DNA of 64,000 nt from contig CAVWRA010000003.1 in assembly GCA_963757265.1 (NCBI GenBank), positions 62,001 through 126,000 of the forward strand, written 5' to 3'. Of the stretch, positions 46,356 to 56,252 are shown one piece after another. The notes beneath the pieces were generated by a model, which was given only the letters and a program-made list of their open reading frames with translations, had not been told where the DNA came from and ran no database searches. Origin of the DNA: CAIVVT01 sp963757265 (GTDB lineage: Bacteria > Acidobacteriota > Terriglobia > Bryobacterales > Bryobacteraceae). Position numbers and translations under genes: made by a program. Position 1 is the stretch's first letter; the number at the start of each line of letters is the position of its first letter.

Positions 46356-46649
46356 CTAGGCGGGAGGAGCGCGAGAGGAAGGGGTCGAGAGGAACAGGTT
46401 CTGCGTCGGTTCAGGTCGGGCCGGTGGTGCGATCCAGTCGATCGCGACGACTGGCGCGACCAGCGCGGGCGGCTCGCTTCTCACAAACTGCAATGGGCCC
46501 GCGAGACACAGCGCGCAGCCATGGTCGGCGAGGAAGTGGTGTCGCTGGTGCTCGGGTGACAAGGCGACGGCCTGCGCCCAGAACATCAGACACAGCAGCA
46601 GGACGGGCAGAGCCCGCCGTGCAAGCGCCGCAGCTGTTGGGCCGTTCAT
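46356..46649 (-). CDS. Small exported Cys/His protein ahead of the czc genes (DUF2946-like)
   Basis: 97 aa from the ATG at 46649; a GTG at 46679 would add ten residues. A signal-like helix (LPVLLLCLMFWAQAVALS) is followed by HQRHHFLADHGCALC, a histidine- and cysteine-rich patch suited to metal binding, and a Pro-rich end. It is the first gene of the czc operon, about 100 bp before czcB. Small proteins of this plan commonly precede metal-efflux operons. The direct role is not known. Confidence 0.65.
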   Translation of the reverse strand: MNGPTAAALARRALPVLLLCLMFWAQAVALSPEHQRHHFLADHGCALCLAGPLQFVRSEPPALVAPVVAIDWIAPPARPEPTQNLFLSTPSSRAPPA

Positions 46650-46992
46650 GATTGAAGCGCGCACACCTACGAGTGACACCGCCGGGAAGCGTCCATGATC
46701 AGTACATAAGCGCTCCCCACCATATACACGTTACCAGTAACCAGCACGCGGCTGCAAAAGAGGACTAGTTCCAGCAGTGGGATCGATCTGCTTCGGAGCG
46801 CCTTTGCGCCCACCGCCTGCGACCCCAGCTTTCTCCGCGGAGAAGAAGCTGATGAAAGCCAGGCCGGCAATCTATCGCCTTCGAAGGGTGGCTCCTGCCC
46901 TCGCCATTTTCCTTGATGTGCTCTGCACCCTGAGGTAAGGTCTGCAGAACTACCGAAATTGCCCAACCACATTTGCGACTAAGGGGAATGAA
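46650..46992. other. Intergenic region upstream of the czc operon
   Basis: Should contain the operon promoter on the minus strand. No gene with a ribosome site is seen in either direction. Confidence 0.35.
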
Positions 46993-47188
46993 ATGAATGA
47001 ATTAACGCTGGCGAATCAGGCCGGGAATTGGCGTCGGCTGAAGAGCCTGGTCCTGGATAGCGGCGCTTACGTTCAAGCACATCGAACAGCGCGACAACCG
47101 CTGGTGCATCGTCGAGCCGCGCGGAAAAAGAGTGGAACGAAGCCGAATTCGACAGTGGTGTCGCAAAGTGTAGCGTTGCGGTGGTCAT
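46979..47188 (-). pseudogene. 5' fragment of the dispersed HTH gene
   Basis: On the minus strand MTTATLHFATPLSNSASFHS then FSARL matches the N-terminus of the protein at 26027 (MTTVTLHSATPLSDSALFLS). The match ends after SARL, just before the helix-turn-helix would come, where the recombinase stub meets it on the other strand. Confidence 0.6.
46993..47070 (+). pseudogene. 5' stub of a tyrosine recombinase-like gene
   Basis: The frame begins MNELTLANQAGNWRRLKSLV and LDS, a start I associate with tyrosine-family site-specific recombinases of Acidobacteria (NWRRLKxLVLDSVSSPITR). After LDS the resemblance stops and the 298-bp repeat begins 45 bp later. Assignment rests on this short N-terminus only. 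Confidence 0.35.
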
Positions 47189-47411
47189 GAGAAGACCGGC
47201 CTCCAACCATGAGGATAGCTGGGGGTGTCAATGGACGTTCGCTCCGCATTCGCCTAGTAATGTTAGTTGAATCAATTAGATAAAGGCATTGAAAAGGTTG
47301 TGACCCGGCGGTGCCCTCCTTCGCGCTGCCGCCTCCGCTGTGCGAGCTACCGCGGCCAAGTCGCGCTACGGCGGGCAAGGGGAGTGGCGTGTCGAAATGT
47401 CGAATTCGGGG
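47114..47411. repeat. Dispersed repeat of about 298 bp, copy 2
   Basis: Counterpart of 25952-26250, same orientation; the left end falls inside the HTH gene start and the right end in GTCGAAATGTCGAATTCGGG. Scattered substitutions but few indels separate the two copies, so the duplication is not recent. Confidence 0.75.
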
Positions 47412-47854
47412 CCTTGGGAGGCCGGTTCCAGATGCGGGAGGGACAGATCAGGAGTCTGTCGGAGATAGATGGACCGCCGTTTCGTTTCCCACAACGCCGT
47501 TTCTGGCACAGTGTCCGGATTGCCGACTATCCACCAGCTGCTTCCTCCCATGCCACCTCCGCAGCTCTCTGATGGCGGATTAGCCGCGAGTTGTAGCCGA
47601 GCATGGGAAGTGTGATCCGGACACAGTCAGGGCAGGCGCTTCGCCCGGGCACTTGTCCGACACCCGCCGCACGTGGACTTAGAGCCTCAATCTGTGAAGA
47701 ACTCAGCAGGATGAGGTTCGATGTACTGCTCGCAACGTTGCTGGCATTGATGACCTGGCTATCGACATTGCGCACCAGCGGTCTTCGGATGGCATTCGCC
47801 GTCAACGCGCGGTTTGCCACTTACTCCTGTCTCATCGCGACCACAGCCGGTTTG
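47412..47854. other. Intergenic region with a small inverted repeat
   Basis: No recognisable gene. GTGTCCGGAT at 47511-47520 and its complement ATCCGGACAC at 47615-47624 flank about 94 bp, a possible trace of a small mobile element without coding capacity. Confidence 0.35.
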
Positions 47855-49243
47855 TCAGTATTCCCTCTTGGTTACGATGCCAGGCTGCGGCACAGGGTAT
47901 CTGCCGCTCGCGTCCGCAAGGAGCGGTGCCGGGGAATCCATTGTGAACTTTTCTATGTCCGGCGCCATTTCGTGCTCGCATTGGAGCATCTCGTCAAACG
48001 TTATTTCCCGACCAGTGTTGGCGGCCATGCGGCCCATGCTCGAAACCAGGCTCGCCTCCACACCGCGTTTGACCTCGTTGTAAGGTTTGTCGTCTCGAAT
48101 GGCGTCCATCAAATCGTTCCACTCGTTTTGATAAGGATTCTCCTCCTGCAGGCTCACCTTCGATTCCCAAATCAGGTTTTCAGCGGTTGCCGTCTGACTC
48201 TTGTACAGGCTTGATGGCAGCCCGCAATCGCCGCTCTTAGAAGCGATCCCCGTCCCCTTGGTCCCGTGCAGGCCGCTCATGTAGATCTCTTCGCATCCGT
48301 TCATGCAGCGCCCGTCAAAGAAGAACTTGGTGCCATCTGAATACGTGTATTCCACCGAATAGACGTCAAAATTCTGATCCACGTAGGCGATCCCTTCAGG
48401 ACTGACCTTGTAATTCCGGCCGCCTAGCGCCTGCGCTTTTATCGGCCATTCGTTCTTCATCCAGGCCAGCTGATCGATGATGTGGATATAAAAGTCGTTG
48501 AAGCAGCCTCCGCTCGCCCAGATGAAGCTGTGGAAGCGCTTCACCTGGTAGAGCAGGTCGCTGATACCGGCCGGTTTGGGCGGGGAGAGGAAATATCCGC
48601 CGGGCCCGTGCATGCGGTAACCACGCTGCAGAATGATTTCGCCGATCTCCCCGTCATGGACACGGTCAGCGAGTTCCTGCAGCGCCCGGCTGTGACGCGA
48701 CATGAGCCCTACCCCCACTTTGAGGTTCTTGGCTGAGGCGTCCTGGCCAAGCGCGAACATGCGCTTGCTGGTTGGCCCGTCGGCCGTGAGCGGCTTTTCC
48801 ATAAAGACATGCAAGCCCTTCTGGATAGCGTAGGTGAAGTGCACCCAGCGAAACGCCGGAGGCGTTGCGAAAATGACGATATCGCCCGGCTTCAGACAAT
48901 CCATCGCCTTTCGGTAGGCGTCGAAGCCAAGAAACTGGCGATCCGGCGGTACATCGACCTGACTCGGGAATTGCTGCTGTAACTCATTCAGGTCGCTCGC
49001 AAGGCGTTCCGGGAACAGGTCCGCCATGGCGACCAGCTTGACGGGACCGCGCTTGACGCGTAGGGCGTTCGCCGCCGCGCCGCCGCCGCGCCCGCCACAG
49101 CCGACGAGGGCTACCTGGATCAGGTCGCTGCCCGCTGCATGGACCGGGGGAATCGCAACGCTGGCCAAAGCCGAAAATACCGCCGATTTAGTGCTGGTCT
49201 TGATGAATTCACGACGGCTGGTCGAATCTTGTGAAGAGTTCAT
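47855..49243 (-). CDS. Tat-exported Gfo/Idh/MocA-family oxidoreductase
   Basis: 462 aa. Twin-arginine signal (TSRREFIKTSTKSAVFSALA) up to about residue 36, then the Rossmann fold (IQVALVGCGGRGGGAAANAL), the EKPLTADGP motif with the catalytic lysine and the C-terminal domain with YGGRNYKVSPEG-like GGRNYKVSPEGIAYVDQNFD. The closest group is the periplasmic oxidoreductases of Planctomycetes and Acidobacteria often found with glycosidases. The promoter on the minus strand shows TACACT at 49319-49324. Confidence 0.88.
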   Translation of the reverse strand: MNSSQDSTSRREFIKTSTKSAVFSALASVAIPPVHAAGSDLIQVALVGCGGRGGGAAANALRVKRGPVKLVAMADLFPERLASDLNELQQQFPSQVDVPPDRQFLGFDAYRKAMDCLKPGDIVIFATPPAFRWVHFTYAIQKGLHVFMEKPLTADGPTSKRMFALGQDASAKNLKVGVGLMSRHSRALQELADRVHDGEIGEIILQRGYRMHGPGGYFLSPPKPAGISDLLYQVKRFHSFIWASGGCFNDFYIHIIDQLAWMKNEWPIKAQALGGRNYKVSPEGIAYVDQNFDVYSVEYTYSDGTKFFFDGRCMNGCEEIYMSGLHGTKGTGIASKSGDCGLPSSLYKSQTATAENLIWESKVSLQEENPYQNEWNDLMDAIRDDKPYNEVKRGVEASLVSSMGRMAANTGREITFDEMLQCEHEMAPDIEKFTMDSPAPLLADASGRYPVPQPGIVTKREY

Positions 49244-49880
49244 GGCTATTCAGTCCTTCAGGGATTTGTCGTTGCCTCTACCGGGATGGCAGCGGGCCGC
49301 GGTGGTACGCGGCACTGTAGTGTAACCCAGTCCCCGCTCGATAACGAGATGCGGTCCGAAACCGGGGGCGCCCAGTGAGATCGCCGGAATCACACAGATA
49401 TGGGCGCGCGGTTTCCCCCGCAGTCGAGGACAATTTGAACACTCGACAAACTTGCGCGTAAACTTCGTACGTCTTGTTCTATCACACGTCTGGATCCGGT
49501 ACCGGGGGACCAGTCTCGTCACGCACGACTCCCGGAGCCATGTTGACGAGGCGTCGCCATCCCGTGGAAATGGGTTCTCCCTTTCGGTTTGCTCCCGCAT
49601 TACGACCCATCCAGAATGTTAGGTAGCAGTCGGGCCCGGTGGCACGAGCCCGAAGTCCGCTTGTAGGAAGTTAACGAGGGCGAATCTGCCGGACGGATCA
49701 CTGCGCATCCTCCAATTTCCTGGTAACGCTGTTTACCGACCATTGACGCGGCTTCTGAATGCGCCGGAATCCGGTTGCCAGCCGAGTAGGGAAGCGTGCC
49801 TGTCTCGCCTGCGCACCGGCGGTTGATCGCGCCAGCACCCGGTGGTACACTGCCACAAATCCCATCCGGAGGGGAGTCAG
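49244..49880. other. Divergent intergenic region with promoters for both neighbours
   Basis: On the minus strand GGGGACTGGGTTACACTACA at about 49317-49336 resembles the first half of the leader element and precedes the oxidoreductase. On the plus strand the peptidase promoter is at 49823-49851. No gene is seen between. Confidence 0.45.
49823..49851 (+). promoter_or_regulatory. Sigma70-type promoter of the prolyl oligopeptidase gene
   Basis: TTGATC (49823-49828) and TACACT (49846-49851) are spaced by exactly 17 bp. The ribosome site GGAGGGGAG follows at 49868-49876 and the ATG at 49881. Confidence 0.6.
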
Positions 49881-52103
49881 ATGAAACTCAGGCAGGTAAT
49901 CCTTAGCGCATGCGCCGCGATCGCCGTATTGCTCGCGGCTGGTTCCACCATTTGGTCGCAGCCGGTTCCTTCCGCGGCCCCACCTACGGCACCTGTCAGG
50001 CCGGTCACCGACGACTATCACGGGACCAAGGTAGTCGATCCTTATCGCTACTTGGAGGATCTGAAGGACCCGGAAGTGCAAGCCTGGTTCAAGGGGCAGA
50101 ACGAATACACCCGCGCCGTGCTGGCAGCCATCCCGGGCCGCCAGCAACTGCTGGCGCGCATTCGTGAATTGGACCAGTCCGTTCCACGGGTCGGGGCGAG
50201 CCGGCTGCCCGAGGACCGCTACTCCATCTGGAAAATGCTGCCTACCGACGATGTCGGGAAGATCTACCTGCGGCAGGGGCTGACCGGCGAGGACCGGCTG
50301 CTGGTCGATCCACGGAAAATCGTCCTCACGCCCGCCAACCAGGTGAAGGGCAAGAACCAGATTCTGGGGTGCCGGGTCTCGGACGATACCCGGTACGTCG
50401 TCTGCGGGATCATGCCGGGCGGTTCGGAGGAGAACTCGGAGTTGCGCGCGATCGAAGTTGAAACAGGGCGGGAAACCGGCGACGTGATTTCGCGCGGCGT
50501 GGGCGCCGAAGCGTGGGAGCCATACTGGCTGCCGGACAACCGCTCGTTCGTTTATGGCCGCCTGCAGGAGCTGCCGCCTGGCGCGCCGGCGGCGGAAGTG
50601 CGGCAGAAGGTCCGCAGCTACCTGCACGTGCTTGGCACTCAGGCGGCCCAGGACCGGCCGGTGTTTGGCTATGGGGTGGTGCCCTCGATCGAGGTCGATC
50701 CCAGTCTCATCGCCTCGGTGGAAACGCAACGCGGCGCGCGCTACGCGCTGGGCGTGCTGAATGGGAGCGTCACTCCCAACAGCGCCTACTACATCGCCGC
50801 GGTGGACTCGATCGGCAAGCCCGGCACTGAGTGGCGCAAGGTGGCGGATTTCGACGACGGCGTGACGCGGGTCGTGGTGCATGGCGACGACCTGTACCTG
50901 CTGACTTACAAGGATGCTCCGCGCTACAAGGTGATCCGCGTGGATGCACGCCACCCCGACCTGGCAACGGCTGAGACGGTGGTGCCGCCGGGCGAGTCCG
51001 TCGTCATCGGTATCGGGGCCGCGCAGGATGCGCTGTACGTGCAGCTGCGGGAAGGAGGCCCGATGCGCGTGTTGAGAGTGCCCTATGGGCCGAAGCCGGC
51101 GCCGGAGCGCCTCGCGTTGCCGTTCGAGGGCACGGTGGAGGTGGGCACGGATCCCAGGCTGCCGGGGGCGCTGCTGTACATGACTTCGTGGATTAGGGGC
51201 TTCCAGATTTATGCATACGATCCGCAGACGAAACAGGTGACCGATACCAAGCTGCAGCCGGCCGGCCCGTTTGACGATCCGCCCAATCTCGAGTCGCACG
51301 AGGTGAAAGTGCGGAGCCACGATGGGACGCAGGTGCCGCTCTCCATCGTTCACGCGAAGGGCCTGAAGCGCGACGGCTCGAACCCCGCACTGCTGGATGG
51401 CTACGGCGGTTACGGCTATTCAATCGACCCGTACTTCGATCCCATACAGCTCGCCTGGCTCGAAAAAGGAGGAGTGTACGCCGTGTGCCATGTGCGTGGC
51501 GGCGGCGAGTACGGCGAGGAGTGGCACCTGGCCGGGAAGGGGCCAACCAAGCCGAACACGTGGCGCGACTTCATCGCTTGCGCGCAGTACCTGATCGACC
51601 AGAAATACACGTCGCCGGCCAAATTGGCCGGCGAGGGCGCGAGCGCGGGAGGCATCCTCATCGGGCGGGCGATCACGGAGCGGCCGGACCTGTTCGGCGC
51701 CGCGGTGATCGGCGTCGGATTGCTGGACACGCTGCGCTTCGAGTTGACCACTAACGGTGAAACGAACATTCCCGAGCTTGGCGGCGTAGAAACGGAGGCG
51801 GGGTTCCGCGCGCTGTACGAGATGAGCTCCTACCACCATGTGAAGGACGGCACCGCTTACCCGGCGGTGCTGCTGACGACGGGCATCAACGATCCGCGGG
51901 TGGACTCCTGGTTGCCGGGCAAGATGACCGCCCGGCTGCAGGTCGCCACGGCCAGCGGCAAGCCGGTCCTGCTGAGGGTGGACTATGGGGGCGGCCACGG
52001 GGGAGGAAGCGGGAAGGAGCAATTCGAGCAGCGATTGGCCGACGAGTGGAGTTTCCTGCTGTGGCAGTTCGGCGTGCCCGAGTTTCAGCCGCAGAAGAAG
52101 TAA
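49881..52103 (+). CDS. Exported prolyl oligopeptidase (S9A family)
   Basis: 740 aa from the ATG at 49881. A signal peptide (LSACAAIAVLLAAGSTIWSQ) precedes the N-terminal VTDDYHGTKVVDPYRYLEDL, typical of POP, the seven-blade propeller and the alpha/beta hydrolase domain. The catalytic triad is S588 in GEGASAGG, D671 in GINDPRV and H706 in GGGHGGG. The propeller restricts substrates to short proline-containing peptides. Full-length and exported, it probably processes peptides in the periplasm. It has its own promoter. Confidence 0.92.
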   Translation: MKLRQVILSACAAIAVLLAAGSTIWSQPVPSAAPPTAPVRPVTDDYHGTKVVDPYRYLEDLKDPEVQAWFKGQNEYTRAVLAAIPGRQQLLARIRELDQSVPRVGASRLPEDRYSIWKMLPTDDVGKIYLRQGLTGEDRLLVDPRKIVLTPANQVKGKNQILGCRVSDDTRYVVCGIMPGGSEENSELRAIEVETGRETGDVISRGVGAEAWEPYWLPDNRSFVYGRLQELPPGAPAAEVRQKVRSYLHVLGTQAAQDRPVFGYGVVPSIEVDPSLIASVETQRGARYALGVLNGSVTPNSAYYIAAVDSIGKPGTEWRKVADFDDGVTRVVVHGDDLYLLTYKDAPRYKVIRVDARHPDLATAETVVPPGESVVIGIGAAQDALYVQLREGGPMRVLRVPYGPKPAPERLALPFEGTVEVGTDPRLPGALLYMTSWIRGFQIYAYDPQTKQVTDTKLQPAGPFDDPPNLESHEVKVRSHDGTQVPLSIVHAKGLKRDGSNPALLDGYGGYGYSIDPYFDPIQLAWLEKGGVYAVCHVRGGGEYGEEWHLAGKGPTKPNTWRDFIACAQYLIDQKYTSPAKLAGEGASAGGILIGRAITERPDLFGAAVIGVGLLDTLRFELTTNGETNIPELGGVETEAGFRALYEMSSYHHVKDGTAYPAVLLTTGINDPRVDSWLPGKMTARLQVATASGKPVLLRVDYGGGHGGGSGKEQFEQRLADEWSFLLWQFGVPEFQPQKK

Positions 52104-52705
52104 GGCCGCTGCGACTGGTCTCGGCGCTGAATCGTCCAGACGACCCCCTGGGCGATGGGAGCTGCGGCGCGGTGGTACAACTGTGAGACGGAGCAGCCGC
52201 CTGTGCGATCGACGCGCTCGTGCTACGGCGTCCGCCGCGCCAACAACCACCCATTGCCTCCCAGAAGAAACGCCCCGTTAGCGACGCTTAGCGATTGGTC
52301 GGCAACTCAGTGTTCGAGGATCGTGCCCCGTAAGTGACGTCGTCGAACAAATGGCCTGGGTTGGCGCGCACCAAGTTCTTACCGGTATTGGAACGCAGAA
52401 TCGAACTGCTTCTGAATGGCTTGGCGGAGGCTGTTCAGCACGATCTTCAAGACGCCGGCTCCTGGCCCGAACGTTACCAATATTGACCCTTAACGCCCTG
52501 GTAGTGAGAATGCCAACGGTTCCGGGCTCGTTACGCCGTAGCTTTGACCAAGTGGAACACAAGATCAAGGCTTGGGTACAGCAGGCTAGAATGGTGCGTG
52601 AAACTTGACTCAAAGACAGCAAGTTTCTTAGCTCAGCGAGCCTGGTGCCGTTCCAGGAAAATTGATCTTCGCGACCGATCGGCGGAGTTCCGCTACGGAA
52701 GCCGA
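52104..52705. other. Intergenic region of about 600 bp
   Basis: No gene or repeat recognised. The ATPase gene at 52706 has no strong ribosome site; a promoter before it is not clear, though CTAGAATGG near 52585 could be a -10 box. Confidence 0.35.
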
Positions 52706-54200
52706 ATGGAAAGCGATCTCATACTGCAGGCCAGGAACCTCTCGAAGTCGTTCCCGGGCGTGAAAGCGCTCGACGACGTCAGTCTCGACGTCGAGCGAGG
52801 GCGCGTACATGCGGTCACGGGGGAAAACGGCGCGGGCAAATCGACCCTGATGAAAATCCTCATCGGCCTTCACGCGCCCGACAGCGGCGAGATCCTCTTC
52901 AATGGCCGCTCCGTCCGGCTCAGGAACCCGCACGAAGCGCTCCGGATGGGGATCTCCATGATTCACCAGGAACTGCTGCCGTTCCGCGATCTGACGGTGG
53001 CCGAGAACATCTGGATGGGACAGGAGCCGACCCGGTGGTTGCCCGGTTGGCTCGACAAGCCGGCCATGAACCGCGGAGCGCGGCGGCTGCTGGAGCGCCT
53101 CGGCGTCAGGCTGCCGCCCGTTACGCAAGATGCGAGAGCTCAGCGTGGCCGAGATGCAGACGGTCGAGATCGCCAAGGCGCTGGCCTGCCGCGCCGAAGT
53201 CATCATCATGGACGAACCGACTTCCGCGCTCTCCGAGCGGGAGGTGGAGGCGCTGTTCGACTTGATCCGCGACTTGAAGCGGCGCGGCGTGGCCGTCATC
53301 TACATCTCGCACAAGATGGACGAGATCTTCCGCCTGGCGGACACGATCACGGTGCTGCGCGACGGCCGCCACGTGGCCACCATGGGGACCGGCGAGATGG
53401 ACGAAGACCGGCTGATCGCCCTGATGGTCGGGCGGCCGCTCGATGCCACGCCGCCGCGCGGCCGCCGCGAACCGAGGCGAAGTAGTGCTGGAAGTGTCGC
53501 GGCTGACCAAGGCAGGGAGGTTCCGCGAGGTGAGCTTCGCCTTGCGGCGCGGCGAGATCCTGGGCGTCACGGGGCTGATGGGCGCCGGACGGACCAGCCT
53601 TGTCAGCGCGATCTGCGGACTGGCGCCGGCGGAGGCCGGAGAAATCCGGGTGGGCGGCCGGGCGCCGCGGATTCGAATCCCGCGGGACGCCATCGCGCAG
53701 GTATCGCGGTGGTCACCGAGGACCGCAAGGAATACGGCCTGGTGCCCGCAATGTCCGTGAAGCACAACCTCACGCTCTCCAGCCTGGCAAGAGTGCTGCC
53801 GCGGCTGGATCATCGACCATCGCGCCGAGAACCGCGTGGCCGAGCGAGCAGATCCGCGCTTTCTCCATCAAGTCCCGCGAGCCGTGATCGCAGGGTGACG
53901 TCTCTCAGCGGCGGCAACCAGCAGAAGGTGGTGATCGCCAAGGCGCTGCTGACCGATCCTGCGATTCTGATACTCGACGAGCCGACCCGGGGCATCGACA
54001 TCGGCGCCAAAGCCGAAATCTACGCCATCGATCAGGCGGCTTGCGCCCGAGGGCAAGGCCATCCTCATGGTGTCCTCCGAAATGAGCGAGATTCTGTCGC
54101 TCAGCGATCGCATCCTGGTCATGCGCGAAGGCCGCGTCAGCCGCCGAGCTGAGCCCCGAACACACCACGCAGGAGGAAATCATGAAATGGGCCATGCCCA
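52706..54200 (+). pseudogene. Ribose-type sugar ABC transporter ATPase (RbsA-like), several frameshifts
   Basis: Two tandem ATPase modules reconstructed over at least six frame changes (near 53125, 53470, 53700, 53815, 53885 and 54030). First module: LDDVSLDVERGRVHAVTGEN then GAGKST, the signature region REL-SVAEMQTVEIAKAL and VIIMDEPTSALS. Second module: VSFALRRGEILGVTGLMGAG, GIAVVTEDRKEYGLVPAMSV, LSGGNQQKVVIAKALLTDPA, ILILDEPTRGIDIGAKAEIY and LMVSSEMSEILSLSDRILVM. All motifs survive, so codons are little decayed; the shifts are mainly single extra bases. It would energise sugar import with the RbsC- and RbsB-like genes that follow. The end coordinate is approximate. Confidence 0.7.
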
Positions 54201-55164
54201 AGCTGAACGAACCCAGGAGCGACAACTTCACGGCGGAGTGCTGCCGTCCGGCATCAATGGGCCTGATCGCTCGCGCTGGTGCTGATATGCGCGGCGCTGT
54301 CCATCGCCCGGCCTGTCTTCCTGACCGCTCCCGAACCTGATCAACCTGGTCCGCCAGATTTCCATCAACGGCATTCTGGCCGTGGGCGTGACCTACGTGC
54401 TGCTGACCGGGCGGCGTGGATCTGTCGCTCGGCTCGCTGGTCGCTCTGACCGGCGTCGTGGCCGCCTCGTTTCGCCCACCCGGAGCAGTACCCGCCATCG
54501 GTGCCCGTGCTCCTGGGCGTGCTGGCCGGCGCGGCTTGCGGAGCCGTCAGCGGCTGTGGTGATCACCAAAGGCCGCGTGGCGCCGTTCATCGTCACGCTG
54601 GGCATGATGACGGCCGCGCGCGGCACTGGCGCTGGTCCTGAGCGGCGGCAGGCCGGTGTCGAACCTGAGCCGGGAGTTCACGCGCATGGGCAGCCGGCGA
54701 CGTGGCCGGAATGCCCATCCCGATCCTCATCTTCTTTCGCGTGGCGCTGGCGTCGCATGTGTTTCTCAAGAACCTCAAGCTGGGGCGTTACATCTACGCC
54801 GTGGGCGGGAACGAGAACGCCGCCCGCGCTTCGGGAATCAACGTGGACGCGATCAAGATGCTGGCCTACACGGTCTGCGGATCGCTGGCCGGACTGGCCG
54901 GCGTGGTGCTGGCCTCGCGCATCACCACCGGCCAGCCCAACGCGGGCGTCGGCTATGAGCTGGATGCCATCGCGGCGGCGGTGATCGGCGGCACCAGCCT
55001 GTCGGGCGGCGTGGGCGGCGTGGGCGGCACGATCCTGGGGGCGCTGTTGATGGGCGTGATCAACAACGGTCTCGACCTCCTGAATGTGTCTTCCTACTAT
55101 CAGCAGATCGTGAAAGGGGCTGATCATCGTGGGCGCGGTGTGGATGGACAGGAGACCGGGAAAG
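54194..55164 (+). pseudogene. Ribose-type sugar ABC permease (RbsC-like), several frameshifts
   Basis: Pieces in three frames assemble to one RbsC-type permease of about 310 aa: LINLVRQISINGILAVGVTY then VLLTGGVDLSLGSLVALTGV (with one extra G removed), APFIVTLGMMTAARG, then the intact stretch from 54702 (LGRYIYAVGGNENAARASGI, ASRITTGQPNAGVGYELDAI, AAVIGGTSLSGGVGGVGGTI). It ends GLIIVGAVWMDRR. Shifts occur near 54325, 54415, 54475, 54555, 54625, 54690 and 55120. Start and end are approximate. It forms the membrane pore with the ATPase upstream. Confidence 0.7.
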
Positions 55165-56117
55165 ATGAGCGGGAAGGCGGGCGGATGGATGCGCGGCGCG
55201 GCGCTGGCGGCAGTTGTGGCGTGCCTGGCATGCGGACGTGGAACGCAGCGATCGGCGGCCAGAAAGCCGGATCGTGATCGGCGTCTCGCTTAATGAACCT
55301 CTCCAACGAGTTCATCGTGATGCTGAACAGGCTCGATGGACGCCAAGGCCCGCGAGCTGGGCGTTCAACTGATCGTGAACGACGCCCAACGCGACGCCGC
55401 CACACAGGTCCGGCAGGTGGAGAACTTCGTCGCGCAGAAAGTGGATGCGATCATACTCAATCCGTGCGAGGTCGAGGCCAGCTTCCCCGGCGTGGACAAG
55501 GCCGCTTGCCGCCGGGATTCCGATCGTCAACGTCAATTCCGAAACCCGATCCGCTCCGACGGCATTCGTCGGTTCGCGCGACGAAGAGTCGGGCCGCATC
55601 GCCATGGACTACATCGCCCAGCGGCTGGGCGGCCAGGGCAACGTCGTCATGATGCACGGATTCATGGGACAGGCCGCGCAGATCAAGCGCGACCAGGGCG
55701 CGCGGGAAATCCTGGCGCAGAATCCCGGCCTGAAGCTGCTGGCCGATCAAACCGCCGAGTGGGACCGCGCCAAGGCCATGGCCCTGATGGAGAACTGGAT
55801 TCAGTCTTATGGCGCCCAGGATCGACGCCGTGTTCGCGCAAAACGACGAGATGGCCATGGGCGCGCTGATCGCTCTGGAGCAGGCCAGGATGAAAGACAA
55901 GGTCGTCGTGGTCGGCGTGGACGCGATCGCCGACGCGCTGCAGGCGGTCAAGCACGGACGGCTGGATGCGACCGTCTTCCAGGATGCTAAGGGCCAGGGC
56001 GCCACCGCCGTCGAGACCGCCTTTCACATCGTCCGCAAGCAGCCCTACGCCAAAGCGGCGTTCATGCCGTTTCAACTCGTGACCCGGGAAGACGTGGACC
56101 AGTTCCAGCGACGGTAG
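55165..56117 (+). pseudogene. Ribose-type sugar-binding lipoprotein (RbsB-like), several frameshifts
   Basis: From the ATG at 55165 the product has a leader with lipobox (AAVVACLAC), then, across frames, MNLSNEFIVMLNR, MDAKARELGVQLIVNDAQRD, RQVENFVAQKVDAIILNPCE, FVGSRDEESGRIAMDYIAQR, and from 55809 an intact end (AVFAQNDEMAMGALIALEQA, VVVGVDAIADALQAVKHGRL, DATVFQDAKGQG). This is the periplasmic-binding type I fold of RbsB. Shifts lie near 55285, 55335, 55510 and 55812. It lies last in the rbs-like operon. Confidence 0.72.
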
Positions 56118-56252
56118 GACCGTGCGCGGTGGCAGTTCCTGTCCTTGCCTGGCCCGAACATTTCAGTGGCATCCTGTACAAGAGCCGCATTCCCTAAGAT
56201 AAACATTTCAGTCACGAAGTGTTTCTGCACGGAAGGAGGCGGCTTTCGCTTT

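Noticed and set aside
53668..53684. GGATTCGAATCC resembles a tRNA T-arm
   Set aside because: It lies inside the RbsA-like coding sequence and no acceptor or anticodon arm fits around it.
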